64,000 nt of DNA from Diphasiastrum complanatum. Its lineage: Eukaryota; Streptophyta; Lycopodiopsida; Lycopodiales; Lycopodiaceae. The DNA lies in the NCBI GenBank assembly GCA_029204225.1, contig CM055098.1, positions 9,033,746 through 9,097,745 on the forward strand. The letters run 5' to 3'. This document shows positions 32,014 to 44,233 of this stretch, one piece after another (positions within the stretch are counted from its first letter, which is position 1; the number at the start of each line of letters is the position of its first letter). A model generated the notes under the pieces. It saw nothing but the letters and a program-made list of their open reading frames with translations, made no database searches and was not told the DNA's origin. The position numbers and the translations under genes are program-made.

Positions 32014-34378
32014 TTAATGGAATCTTAGTGGATTTTTAAACGATGTTCGTACATCACGAAAGGGAAAATCCTCGGCCTCAAGCATGTGGACTACATGGCC
32101 CATTTCTGGTCTCTTGGAAGCATCAGGATCGACACATCGAAGTGCCACAAGCAATGTGCGCTTCAACGCCTTTGTTGATGGCTTCACTTCCAAACTAGGA
32201 TCTGCCACATCTTCGGAGCGCCTAGTGCCGACCATCAATTTCAGCCAATCCACGAGGTTCACCTGCGACAGCAGCAAGTGGAAACAGAGAACTGTCAAAG
32301 AATGACATTTTTCTTGTCTAGTCACAGATTTCTAGTCACAGATTGATCCACTTTTTCTCAAGCTAGTAAAGAATATGAACCAACAAACATATATCATCTA
32401 TGATAAAAAATATAGTGCCTTAGAAAGTGGAAACCAATCAGCAAGAATCTAGGGAAGACCTCTCCAGGGGGTCTATTATAGTCCACTGGATCTCTGCCAG
32501 TTATAACCTCCATAAGGAGGACTCCAAAGCTGTATACATCACTTCTCTCATTAAGCATTCCTGTGTTACAATATTCTGGAGCCACATACCTGCAATGAAT
32601 AAGAATCAGTATTTTGATCAATGAGCTGAGACAGCATAACAGCTAGAAGTGCAATCTAGCTCAGCATCAAGATCAAAGTGGTCTATACCCAAAAGTGCCC
32701 ATCACGCGAGTCGTCACATGGCTCTTGCCAGATCCCAAAAGTTTTGCCAGACCAAAATCAGAGACCTTTGCATTGTATTGAGAGTCGATGAGAATGTTAC
32801 TTGCTTTTATATCTCTGTGAACGACCTTTGGCTCCAAAGCTTCATGCAGGTATGTTAATCTGTGACGAAAAAGGTGTCAAATTAAAATGTAGGGCAGTAG
32901 TCACAGAACTATTATTTATTTCGTGGCAAATTTTGATACAGAAGTTCTGTGCCTGGTGCAGATGCAGCGAAAAAGGTAAAGGCTTCAATGATCTTACGCT
33001 TTTGCTGTTCCTAAGACGATGTTCATGCGAGCCTCCCAGCTTAAAGAACTGGACTTTGATGATGGTCCATGAAGCCATTGCTCCAAGTTTCCATTATCCA
33101 CATACTCATAGACAAGCATTCTGCCACATAAAATTCCAGGCGAATAAGCAAAAACAAGAGAATACAAGAAGAAAGAACAAGAATATATAAGAAGAAAGAG
33201 ATGACAGCAGTTACCTGTAATTGCCTTCGGCGCAATATCCAATCAGCCGCACCAGATTTTTATGCCGTGCTCGGCCTATAGCCTCTACTTCCACCTTGAA
33301 CTCTTTCTCTGCTTGTCCTCTGCACACAAACATTGCCGGTTCAGAGCACTGTTTCTAAACTGTAAAGTGGAGAATAATTGTCACTCATTAATCTAGTGAA
33401 CCTTAACTGAGAAACTTCATCTACTAATTATGCTTCAACAATTCTTCAGTGTCGTAACATGCTCTGAACACTGCGATTCGGTTGTCTCCTTGATCTGTAA
33501 GGAAGATAAAAGTACCTGTTGTTGAGAAGGTTTTTCACAGCAATCACGGTGCCATCAATGAGGCCCTTATACACGATTCCATAGCCTCCCTCACCAAGCA
33601 CGTTGCTCTCAGAAAAGCTCTCAGTCGCATCAGCCAGATCTTTGAGAGAGTACCACTGTCCCCAACCCAGATTAGAGACCTCTGTGAAAGTAAAAACAGA
33701 CAATTCAGTTGAGGGGGAATTAGCAGTCCCAAAAGTGCTCTTTTCTCTACTGTCATCAAGCAAGGCTTCCCCTAAAACGCTGGTGACTGAGCCCCTGAGC
33801 TTTTCAGGTGTTATGGGACTGTTGACCACGTCCTGCCAGTCCAGAATGGGGGATCCCACCTGCTTTCCCACAACAAATTTTTCGGCGTACACCTTTTCCT
33901 GCCGATGAAGCTCCTCACCCTCTCTGGGAAGAAAAGCTTGCAGCTCAGCTTTGGTTTCCTCATAGTCGGGCAAGAACCCACCTCTTGATCCCACCTTATA
34001 GACCTCACGAGGCTGAAATGCTACTTTTTCTGCATCACCATCAGAGACAATACCCACATGGGTTATTGTTTTCTCTGAGTCTTGTCCCCCAGAAAGGTCA
34101 GGATTTGGCAGCGGAAAGCCTGGGGGGGGCACGTAGGGGCCTCCTATTCTGTCTAATTTCACCTCTTGAATCTCTTTGGATATGATGGGGATGGTATGAG
34201 GAAACTTGTAGCTGCTTGCTCTGCCTGATCTTCTTCTGGAAGCCAGCCACAGTGAAATAAAAAACAGCATTAGGAGTATGAAGGCTCCTACTCCTACTCC
34301 TAGCACTATCCATAGCTTAAGCCCAAAAATCGAAGTCTTTTTTGAGAGCTGATCATTCAGGAAGCTGTTGCTGCTCAT
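32014..34378 (-). CDS. Transmembrane receptor-like Ser/Thr kinase, six exons, complete
   Basis: Exons (minus): 34378-33516, 33319-33215, 33120-32998, 32859-32689, 32589-32460, 32262-32014; all introns are GT-AG and phases join in frame, giving 546 residues. One TM segment (about 22-48, [20 protein letters not shown]) follows a short N-terminus; [18 protein letters not shown] is the family start. The juxtamembrane region is about 200 residues. Kinase: GEGGYG 262-267, Lys 282, HRDIKASN 378-385 (RD type), DFG 398-400, YVAPEY 422-427. [18 protein letters not shown] and [19 protein letters not shown] place it in the plant RLK group of Arabidopsis At1g01540/At5g18500-like kinases, plasma-membrane proteins lacking a large ectodomain. 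ATG 34378 sits in a good context (GCCACCATGAG). All catalytic residues are present; ligand and pathway are unknown. Confidence 0.95.
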
Positions 34379-34398
34379 GGTGGCTTCGCTCACAGATC

Positions 34399-34498
34399 AG
34401 CAGCACAGAATCAGCAGCTGATTGGCTTGGAAGCAAGATACAAAAGCAGGAACTGCTTTGAAGCAGCACAGAAGCAGCAGCTGCTTGGCTTGGAAGCA
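34399..34498. repeat. Direct repeat, two 37-bp copies, in the kinase 5' region
   Basis: 34399-34435 and 34462-34498 share AGCAGCACAGAA.CAGCAGCTG and TTGGCTTGGAAGCA, with two mismatches; the period is 63 bases. It lies just upstream of the kinase ATG, so it is probably in its 5'UTR. Confidence 0.85.
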
Positions 34499-34785
34499 GC
34501 ACATTATCACAAACAAATCAACCACATTGTCTAAGCTGGAACAGATCCACAACAGCTGCAGACCCACCAAGCAAATGGTGGGCAGCCTTCGACATTTTGC
34601 AGCTGCATGGCTGCAGATCCTTTGATAGAGCTGCTGTCATTCATTCCAAATGCTACACCCACCACTAAAGGCATTATCTTGCAGGCTCAAAGTCAAGATC
34701 AAAGGTCTTGCTGCCGCTACAAAGACAACTACAAATACAAAGAAACCAAGGCGATTATTGCCTTGTTCCCTTCGAACCGAATGAA

Positions 34786-34790
<5 letters not shown>

Positions 34791-34842
<52 letters not shown>
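34791..34842. repeat. (TC)14(AC)12 compound microsatellite upstream of the kinase
   Basis: A TC run passes straight into an AC run about 410-460 bases before the kinase ATG. On the kinase strand it reads GT then GA. Confidence 0.95.
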
Positions 34843-34965
34843 CTTGCTTGCTTGCTTCAGGTAAAAGGGACAAGCAACATATGTGTAGAAAAAGTAAGGC
34901 GTCAATTTCGAAACAAAAATATAAAGCTGGCAATAGATCAGATGTTAGCTCTCTACATAGCTAGT

Positions 34966-34968
<3 letters not shown>

Positions 34969-35011
<43 letters not shown>
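34969..35011. repeat. (GA)n microsatellite upstream of the kinase
   Basis: About 21 GA units, reading CT on the kinase strand, about 600 bases before its ATG. Long CT tracts are common around plant transcription starts. Confidence 0.95.
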
Positions 35012-35014
<3 letters not shown>

Positions 35015-35647
35015 AGAAAAGTCGGGAGAAAGAAGAGTACAAAAGAAAGGGTTGCCAAGAAGGAGAAGATAAAAGGCAAAGATTGGATTTGTGGGTCGTT
35101 GGAAGTAGTGGTTCAAAGTTCAAATATATACATATTATTATAGACTTGCATGGACCATGACACACAACATTTACAATTTCTTACAATTAATAGGCCCTTG
35201 TGGGCCCCATGCCTCTTACTTCATTAGTGATGGCAGGTGTTCACATATTTGTGAGTTGTGATAATTGTGATACTTGTCACGCTGTGTGAAAATTTTTGGT
35301 GTTAGATTATCGTGGCAATTGCGCACATATTACTCAATGTTACATTTAAAGTATACATTTTGTTATAGATTTTGGTATAGACACTTACCTAGGATTGGCC
35401 AAGTGTTCATACCCATCAAATATCAAATTCAATGACGAGATGCAAAAAGATAACATATAAAGTGCTTCATTGTGGGTAGTTCATTGTGGGTAGACATCTT
35501 GTTATTGATTTTTGGTGCAAGTATTGATTTGATATTGGTCAAGTTTTTCTACCCACCAAATATCACAAGTATCAATATTACAATACCCAAACTTTCAAGC
35601 CAATGGTTTCTTAGGGGATGACTCCATATCCATCTAACATACCCAAC

Positions 35648-35712
35648 GGGGTTGGCTCAACTGGTTAGCTTGGCATCCAAAGTTTCTTTGGTCCCAGGTT
35701 CGAGCCTCCCCT
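35648..35712 (+). repeat. tRNA-derived SINE head
   Basis: A pol III A box, TGGCTCAACTGG (35653-35664), is followed 32 bases later by a B box, GGTTCGAGCC (35697-35706). The 5' end GGGG can pair with CCCC at the 3' end, and CCAAAG..CTTTGG makes an anticodon-like stem. The T-arm pairing is poor, so this is not a working tRNA but the head of a plant SINE or a tRNA pseudogene. The SINE tail was not delimited. Confidence 0.7.
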
Positions 35713-36086
35713 TGGAAACCAAGAAGCATATCCATCTAACATTGAACTTGAACTTCTAAAGGGAAATTAATCAAGTGAGGGCAAAATCGACGACCCAAAG
35801 GCCAAAGCAACGTCAACAACATGGAAGGATAGCCTTCAAACTTTGTCCAAACAGTAGCAACCCTCAAGGGCAACCTTCAACTCTCAAGCAACAACCAGGC
35901 CCAGAGGAAGACTTTCTATTGTAGTCCAAGAGCAACAAAGCCCAAAAGGTTGGCATTCAACTTTAACCTTAGCAAGAACATCTTAAAGTAAAACCGTCAC
36001 GATATCCTCAAGTACACATACAAGAATTTAAACTTTGATAATACTCAATTTTCAGAGAGAGAAAGAGAAGTTAGTGCCACATGATG

Positions 36087-36127
36087 GAGGTAGGAGAAAA
36101 TATTCACCCTAGGTTCTCTCCTACCTC
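36087..36127. repeat. Inverted repeat GAGGTAGGAGA ... TCTCCTACCTC
   Basis: Perfect 11-base arms at 36087-36097 and 36117-36127. The neighbouring words CTCTAGAGGTAGG, ACCTTCGAAGGT and CTCCAGAGG make further palindromes up to 36165, as around 2240-2381. Likely the same repeat family. Confidence 0.75.
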
Positions 36128-36653
36128 TAGAGGTAGGTCCTAACCTTCGAAGGTCTCCAGAGGTTGAAAAAGTCAAAATTCAGAGGCAGCCATTGCCTAC
36201 CTTGGGTTGGCTGATGCAGTCCTCATTTGCATGCCTGCCCTATAGAAAACTACCCCGTATGTCGGAGGTAGGTGCTACCTTCGACATGTGGTTGATGCCC
36301 ATGTTTCAGGAGGTTGCCTCTGAAGGCAGCCTCCTGTCAGAGGCAACTTCCTGCATGTGGCTCTACTAAGAGAGGGACTTATGCACATGGAATAGTCATA
36401 CACCTACATCTTGTGATTATTTGTCAGCAATACCTATCAACCATACCTTCGATGACCTTGCTCTATCTCGCCCCGAGTCTATTGCCTCACCACCTAATCT
36501 GCGCATGCCAAAAAAAAAGAATCATAAGTGGTGTGAGAAGATAGTTTTTTTTTCTAGATGTGGACAAAAAGGTAAAGCCAATTAACCTCGCTTGGGCATA
36601 GTCAAAATGTCACATCTCATATGGCCATGCAATGGACGTGTGTGTTAGCATAT

Positions 36654-36780
<127 letters not shown>

Positions 36781-38479
36781 GTAAAAATGTAGAAAATTGG
36801 GTGGGTGCAAAATTTAAATGCACATGGGGCCTTGGGTTTCTTTAGTATTGATTTTCTTCATGGCCATTGATTGTTTTGCATGATGGTGAACTCCATTTTA
36901 TGAGGGTAAGTGGAGGTCTTCTTTCTTTTTTATAATATGACTCTAATAATGACAATGTGTTGTGAAAAGGCTCTTATGGTGCAAATGTACATGCTACTTG
37001 CCATTGCATGTGCACAAATGAACGTGCAATATGGACGCAACTAGATCAATTTGTGGGATTTTATCATAAAACATTAGTGATGAGCATGTTCAAAGAGTCT
37101 CTTAGTCTTTAGATTCAACATCTCAACTACCAAACATCAAAATCTACTTTTGCTTGTGTTTGAGTTGGACTTCCATCATAAGGACTAAGTGCATAGTGAT
37201 TCATTGAACTACATATAACACTTGGACCTTCCAAGTGAATTGATGATCATTTGAAGTTGATCAACAAAAGAAATCCTTGATTAGAAACAAGCATGCAAGA
37301 GAACCTAAAGCATTAATTTTTTTTGGCAATTGTTTATGCAAGGGCAATCCCAAAGCCTCATATCTTCCCACGTTCCATTGTTAAGCCTTGCCCTCATGCT
37401 CATGAGTTCAAACAATGCTATACCCTCCACCCCTATGAAGATCTTTAAAAGTCAAGTAGTTTTGGGTATGACATTAATAAGAAGAAATTAGATTTATTCA
37501 CACCAACTATAAGCCTTTTGTATCCCTTTGGGACAAGCCATTTTATTCACAAAATGTTGTATTTAGGTAGTAACTCCAAAGATCACACAAAAATTTCAAG
37601 ATTAATTGATTTTTCTCTTATCTAAAATGTAGCTCATTAGTTCAAGTCTCTTTTCCTCACCTCTAGCTCTCAAGGGGTGAAGTTGGATTTCACACACAAG
37701 TGCACATGAGTTTAAGAAATTAGTTGATCATTCTAGGATAAGTACATGTTTGATATGTAGGTTTATCTATGGAGCCATCAAGATAGTTTTAATCTTCAAT
37801 GGGTGCATCCAAGAAGGTTCCAATCCTTTGAGAATCTCACATGCTTTTGTTAAGTTTGAAAAAGGGACTACTATTTAAAGACTAACCTTTATTATATAAC
37901 AAAGTTAAGCATGTTGTTGCTATATTGTTAAAAAAATTATTACCATGATGGCAAAGGTGTTATGAATAATGGCAAAGCACAACAAAAGTCCACTCTTGTT
38001 TTAGCAATGAGAAATGAAACTATTAATGTATGAGCAATGCATGAACACAAATCCCCCATTGTATTTGAGTTAAGTAAAAGTGCTCATGTGGCAATGGAGA
38101 ACTAGGCATGCTTGTCTATGTGCACAAGGGGCACTCAAGAACCCATGAGCTCCTAGTGAGCTTTGTGCTCCCCATAAACTTGATGTATCATATTGATTAG
38201 AGCAATTAGTGTTCTATACTCGGCTAAGTACATATACAATAGCATATCGTGAAAGTTTTGATGTGGGCTTAAAACAAATTTTGTGAAGTTTTATAATCAG
38301 TTCACACGTCAGATTTTGAAGCCCGTGAGCATCTACCCCAAATATACTCTTCTAAAATAAAATAAAATAAAATGCTAAAGGGAAATTTTAAGTTGGATGT
38401 CAAAATTTGAGAAATTACTTATACTACAATCGCAAGAATAGCAGGTCAATTGCTTTTGATAGGAATGGAGGGATCCTAG

Positions 38480-39560
38480 AGGGAATATTCTCTAATCATT
38501 TGGAGAGTGTGTATCCTAGTGGAACTTGCCCATCTCCTCATTGGATTTTATGATTCGTGAAGCCAAGATCTCCTCCTCTCTTGTATTCATTCACCTTGGC
38601 TTGGGGGTGAAATGGTTAGGGTATTGACTAGCCAGTTCGTGTTGGTTGGGTGGTTTTTCTCCACAGGTGTCCTTTTGGTTGCATGTAACATGATTTGAGA
38701 AGATCTTCACTTGGCGATCATCATAGTGGTATCAGAGCTAAGGATTACATCAATCAGAAGGTGGAGTCAAGATTCCTGTTTTTTGTAGCTTTTTGGTGGA
38801 TCTCTTTGTTTTTTTTGCTTCCAAGTGGTGAATTGACCTCGAAGAAGGTGGCTTCTCAGATCTTGATGTACTTTTAGCCTATTGGTCATGATTATGGACT
38901 TTTTCCATAGAAAATGATGGACATCAATGAATTTTTTACGATTTTTTTTTTGTGATTTTCCAACTAAAATTCAATTTTTCCGCTTGAAATTTATCAAAGC
39001 TACTGATCTTGAATGTTTTCCAAAATTGTACTTGTTGTTTTACATTCATTATGATTGATTCTAATGATTGCATGTCGGTTGAAAAGTCAAAAGGTTGCTT
39101 AGATAGTGATTTTTGGCCAAAAATTGGTGTTTTATGAACCATGATTGATTGATATCAGAACTTTTGGTGCTTTCATGTGATTGATTTACAATTGATCTGG
39201 CCTGATTGCACTTGCATGTGGGTTTGATCCACAATTTTTTGCAAAAATGGTTAAAAAGTATGGTTTTTTGGTGAATTTTTTTCATTATTTTTGGGGTTTT
39301 TCATAAAATTCATGGCTAATATTTTGCATGCACATTTTCAAAGGTGTAATGATGTTTCCCTAAGGCTTTCATGAAGTTTGGTTAGGATTGGACACCATTA
39401 AGGGTCTCAAAAAGTCAAAAAATAGTGTATTTTTTTTATGAAGAGAGTATATATCCTAGTGGAACTCGCCCATCTCCTCATTGGATTTTATGATTCATGA
39501 AGCTAGGATCTCCTCCTCTTTTGTAATCATTTACCTTGGCTTGGGTGTAAAACGATTAGG
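38480..39560 (+). repeat. LTR 3' part, PBS and leader (copy 2), with a third LTR piece
   Basis: 38480-39430 parallels 5560-6370. The LTR segment TCCTAGTGGAACT.GCCCAT at about 38512 recurs at about 39454 with the following 100 bases, so two LTR pieces in direct orientation flank a 940-base PBS-leader segment. This looks like an element shrunk by deletion to LTR-leader-LTR. No coding sequence remains. Confidence 0.75.
38727..38738 (+). promoter_or_regulatory. Primer-binding site, tRNA-iMet type
   Basis: TGGTATCAGAGC, exact; the copy-1 counterpart at 5751 has one change. Confidence 0.85.
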
Positions 39561-40312
39561 TGTAGGGTGTAGCAATAGGTGGTGAGCAGCCCTCTGCCTA
39601 TCAAAAAGGGGTTAGAACCACAAGGATAGGATTTCTCACTATGATTAGTTGCTAACTTAGTTGCATTCTAACACAAACTAACACAATCCCACTCTAACTC
39701 TACCACAAACCCACATTGACTACATACATCATCCTTGTGTGTGTGATTAGAGGGAGGCACTCATTAGCTATTGCATGCATCAAATGGAGAAGCTTAAACT
39801 ATCATATACAAATAATAGAAAAACAAAGAGAAATAGCAACTACAAACAAAATAGCATAAGACACAAAGCAATAGCACAGTGAGGATGCTTGATTCACCAA
39901 AATACTAGAGTTCTCTCCTCTCTAGCATTTGAAATGGGTTAAAGAGGTGCCTTTTTATCTTTGGGGAGGTTCTTGTCCCTTGGTTTCTATTGGCTACTTC
40001 CAAAAGGTAGGATTGAAATCCTAACTTTTCAAAAGAAACACACTCTAATCTATGGTGCACAAAGAAGCACACCCCACCTACCACCATTTTGACTTTGACC
40101 ACTAATTAGAACTTAGTAAAACTTAGTTAACTTAAACTTTGGGCCCTTTTAACATTATTTTAATTACATGGCCCAAAGTCTAGTTTATTTAAAATACATT
40201 ATTTTACAAGTGCTCATTGGGCTATGGGCTTACACACACAAGATGCCACGATCCTCGCAACTTACTTTCAACATCCGACTATTTTATTTATGTACAGGGA
40301 ATACCCACAACA
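39561..40312 (-). repeat. LTR of the coiled-coil-ORF element (copy 2)
   Basis: On the minus strand it starts TGTTGTGGGTATTCCC at 40312 and shares GGCATCTTGTGTGTGTAAG..CCCAATGA with the LTR at 16650-17384. Lengths agree (about 750 and 735). The left end (39561 or 39568) is approximate. The ORF end lies 58 bases before it. Confidence 0.65.
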
Positions 40313-40369
40313 GGGACTCCGACCTGAAGTAGTGTCATTCCCTCAACATTATGATGCTTAGTACAGGCT

Positions 40370-40516
40370 TCAAGTTTCACAGCGGCGCTTTATTAAGTAG
40401 TCGGTGACGTCGTCCATATATTCAACATGCGCCAAGTTGTGCTCATCTTTTGGTCGAAAAAAGACCTTATGGACACCCGTGAGCCAAGATTGGGCTATCC
40501 AGGTCTGAAAGTTGTC
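40370..40516 (-). pseudogene. C-terminal remnant of the coiled-coil ORF (copy 2)
   Basis: 49 codons to TGA at 40370: NFQTWIAQSWLTGVHKVFF, then HNLAHVEYMDDVTDYLIKRR. It aligns with FKTSKWIAGAHRCFL and LDFMEKVQYHLIKIHRK of 17435-18538. Upstream codons have stops. The stop-to-LTR distance is also alike (57 and 50 bases). The short length limits confidence, but position and LTR agree. Confidence 0.6.
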
Positions 40517-42537
40517 AGTAGCCTAACATTACCACTCTATAATACACTCGTGCCACTAGAAGTTGGTCTTCCATTTTCATTGCGCAAGGGCCGTGTTGGG
40601 ATCAAAAGACACATCACAAAATATAAACGCAATTATTTTTTGAAACAAAAGAGAATTTTTTATTCCCAAAAATCATCGAGGTCATTTACATCTCAATTTT
40701 TGTGCACATGACATTTATCTTTAAGGTAGACTTCTTAAAATAAACTGCCACATTGATGAACATAACCATTTAGTTAAAAAAGGATGAAAATGATTCTACT
40801 CATAGTTCCAACAATAACAAGTTAATTAAATAAGACCGAGCACATTATGAGAGGTGATAGCAACTACAACAAGATTAACCTTATGAATGGATTCAAATGT
40901 TCAAATCAAGTATGATATATGTCATTATGCATTGTCATGAGTTGCATGTAATAATTAGACCATGTGCTTAATAATTGCAATGCTAAATATGGCCATGGAG
41001 CTAAATTAGATAAGAATTAGTCAATGAGATAGTCAATAAGTTGGCTTGAACAAATTGTGATGCCCAGTTTAGCTAAATAAGGCCCTGAACTCATACTAGA
41101 GGCACAAAGGACCAACATAGATAGTTGAGGTCGTGCTAAATTTGTAGGCTACTTTTTATTTTCGTTTTTAAACTCTTAAGTGTTCTTGAAGTTTCTCCTT
41201 GAGAGCTTTCTTGATGTGTTTTGTGGTTCATGTGTCGAAAATCACATGAGAGCTTTGATCATGCTCTAGATTGAGACCCAATGTCTTGAACGATCATTGC
41301 TATCCTACTTTACCTAATTTGGTGAAGATTTGCCAATTTTATCTAAACACACACACACTTATACTAATGTGCTTGGTTTTTCTTCTAGGGAATATTGATG
41401 TGCTATTTGTCATGGATTGTAAAATACTGATTGTGTGTTGTCAACTCTTGACAACTAATCTGTGCAAAAAAAAAGAGAGACAGGACTGTAGTTGAAGTGA
41501 TGGAGATAACAATCAGACAATAAAGGATTGCTGGGATTTTAGCTTGTTTCAATTGCCTACTTGCTATGCAAGAAATGATGGCTAATGCATTGAATTAAGT
41601 TGACTCTTGTATTTGAAAAATAAATGGCTAGCATCCTAACTTTGTATAATTGTCAATGGTTTATGTATCTCTCTATTTCTAGTTCTTACTTGCTTTGTAA
41701 GTTATATATGCTATTGGAATGTCTTATTTTGACTCCTGTAGTTGAGCTATATTTGGCTTGCTTTCTTACTTTTTGTTGACTTTTGTTTTTAGTCTTTAGT
41801 TGTTTTTTATAGTTTTTTTATATTTCTTCTTAGTGTCTGCTTGGTTTTGTTTGTGGTGTTGGTTTGGGTCTTTGCGCCCTTTGCTTGTTCTGTCGTTTAG
41901 AAGTTTTTGGGTTGCCCTCTAGAGGCTTGGGTCTTTGTTTTACTTAGTTTTTTTTGGTTAGGGTTGTGGTTTTTTTCCCTGTGCCTTCTTGTTGTGGCAC
42001 GCTCCTTCTTCCTTTGTCAAGTTGGGTACTTGCGTGATTGTTGATGGTCCCTTAGTCCTTCACAACTACACATATGGGTGTTTGCCACATGACGCTGCCA
42101 CGCGAACCCGATACTTAGCCAAAATTTTGACATTTTTCTTTTGTGTGGTTCTGCCACGCATGGCACATCCACACCAAAAATTTTCTGGAGACCCTACCGG
42201 TGAAATTCAGGCTGGAAGTGGGGTTCGGCAGTGCCACACGAATTTTTTCAAACTCAAAATTCAAAAAATGAGCACCAAAAGGTGTTGGCATGGCAGAGCC
42301 ACGCGTGGAAGCCCCACACACGGTTGTTATTTAACCACTTATCATGTGACATGTATCTCGTGCGTGGCAAAATAAGTTTGTTATGATTTTATTTTTTTGA
42401 ACTATTGTGATTAATATGTTGTAAACAACAACTTTATGATTAATTCAAAAGTAAATGAGATTGTTTTTGAGGTTTTGAATAAGTATGGACTAATAATAAA
42501 ATGTGAACAAATAATCAAATAATTTTTATGTCAAATT
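40517..42537. other. Intergenic DNA, no gene seen
   Basis: AT-rich. A T-rich stretch at 41750-42000 is followed by a patch (42080-42330) rich in GCCACGCG and GCCACAC words. No recognisable domain in any frame. Confidence 0.55.
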
Positions 42538-43177
42538 TGTGAAAATTCACACATGTGGGAATGCCCTAATGTGTGAAATTGATCTCCTAAGCTTGGCTCG
42601 TGCACTATAGATCACCTATTGATTGAAATCCAAGATCAATGACAAGATCTAAGGCAAAAAGACCATTCTACATGCATTCATTCATTACCAAAAGGTGTTT
42701 CACTCATGTGGAAGACTTCATGAAATAAACTAAGTCCCAACAAGCTCCTCTCCTTGGGTAGAGAGAGAAAATACCACTCTTGGGCTCATCTAGAGAGAGA
42801 AAGCAATACAAGCAAAATTGGCAAATCTCCAAATTGACTCAAAAACTCATAGATCTCTCATAAATTACATATAGAAACTCGTGGAGATCCATGCTTGATT
42901 CTTATTGGGCCTCTTAATTATAGCCTCTCTAACCCTATTGGATGTGTGATGCAACATCCCTCACTTTTGATTGGACCCTTCCAACACATCTCTCTCTTGT
43001 GATTGGACCCTTTGACTTTTGCCACCACATAGGGTGCATCACTCATCAAACCTAGACTTGACATGTGTAAGCAACCTAACTATCTCAAGCTACATCACAA
43101 TTGACCTAATCATGACAAAACATGTGTACTTGACCATTTGACCTCTAAAGCCAAAATTGGCCCTATCACCTACAAAT
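42538..43177 (-). repeat. LTR of the CACACGTGTG copia family (copy 2), truncated
   Basis: Reads in the same direction as 58567-59302: TTCACACATGTGGGAA, GATCTCCTAAG, CTCTCCTTGGGTAGAGAG. Its 5' (U3) end, ATAGGGCCAATTTTGGCTTT on the minus strand, matches copy 1 at 3831. It is cut near 43177 by a copia RNase H fragment. Confidence 0.75.
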
Positions 43178-43500
43178 CCTACAGGGATGCAAGCTGGGCA
43201 TCCTTGAAAGATGACTGCAAGAGCATCTCGGGAGGATGCACAATAGCAACTGGTGCAACTGTGATATGGGTCAGTAGGAAGTAGACCATAATATGTTGCA
43301 GTAGCCAAAATGGTGAACGAGCTTACATGGCTCAAGCAATTCCTTGACGGGACTGGGAGAGAACTCCAACGAGCCTTAAGAAATCTGATTTTTTGTCTAC
43401 AAAACAGTACAAAGAATCTTCACAAGTCCAACCTTCGCCATAAGAACCTTCATCGAGAGAATATGTCAGAGAATTTAGATAGATCTATCCATTGTCCAAT
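43178..43500 (+). pseudogene. Copia RNase H fragment
   Basis: YRDASWASLKDDCKSISGGC, TIATGATVIWVSRK match 23930-24030 (SDASWASLKDNCKSVSGGCT). A stop follows WVSRK and the frame then shifts. Only about 60 residues are recognisable; the rest to 43500 is doubtful. Confidence 0.8.
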
Positions 43501-43569
43501 TTTCAAAAGTTCTTGGTGAAGGAATATTAAAAATTCAAAAAAAATTCCCGCTGAGGCCCTAGACCACCA

Positions 43570-44035
43570 CCCACAGTTGAAATTTTGATAAAAATCCAGT
43601 GCAGTATGCAGATCACATCACACAATCACCATAGCCACTCCTCACAAGCTCTCAAAGATGGCACAACAAAAGTTAATAGATTACAAAGAAACACTGTACA
43701 TATAGAGTATTCACAAACTGCATGAAAAGGCAGGTGTCCTAAAATTGGCCTACCACCTGCCCAATATGGCCAAATTCGATCGACAAAGTTGGGACATGCC
43801 CCCAAGTATAGCACGTACTATAAATAACTCTGTACAAGCTAATTTTTCCTACGTGTGGCTACTTGGCTAACCCAAGTAGCCGTCTATGGGATCAGTGCCC
43901 GATCAATATATCCTAACGGGTCATGTCCCAAACACAACTAAATACATCAAATCTAATTAATTGTACACTAATTACAATATCACATTTAGAGCTAACATAA
44001 AATGTATATCAGATTAACTCTGATTTCTAACTCTC
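43570..44035 (-). repeat. Copia 3' LTR with a perfect 10-bp hairpin
   Basis: On the minus strand a purine tract (TTAAGGGAGAG) precedes GTTAGAAATCAGAG, probably a decayed TGTTAGA start. CACTGTACATATAG is shared with the LTR at 12046-12294. GGCTACTTGG and CCAAGTAGCC (43857-43866, 43872-43881) form a perfect stem. The left end is approximate. Confidence 0.6.
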
Positions 44036-44233
44036 TCCCTTAAGCTCAAATGTGATAAGAGTGAAAAACAATAATCTGTAGCAACGTCTGGAGTGTCCAC
44101 AAGATGTTATGCATGTCCATGCTACTTTGTACTTGACTCACACTCAAGCATAGCAACAAATCACTAGGTTTGTCTCACAAAGTATCATGTAAACACAATG
44201 CTCATATAGAGAGTTTACCATACTCTCAACCAA

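Noticed and set aside
34379-34393. Kinase start five codons upstream
   Set aside because: The codon there is GTG on the minus strand; the first ATG, in good context, is 34378.
34607-35165. Open frames upstream of the kinase
   Set aside because: They consist of microsatellite translation and 5' region; the kinase ATG with matching family N-terminus is at 34378.
35648-35712. Functional tRNA gene
   Set aside because: T-arm and acceptor pairing are too poor; it fits a SINE head or pseudogene better.
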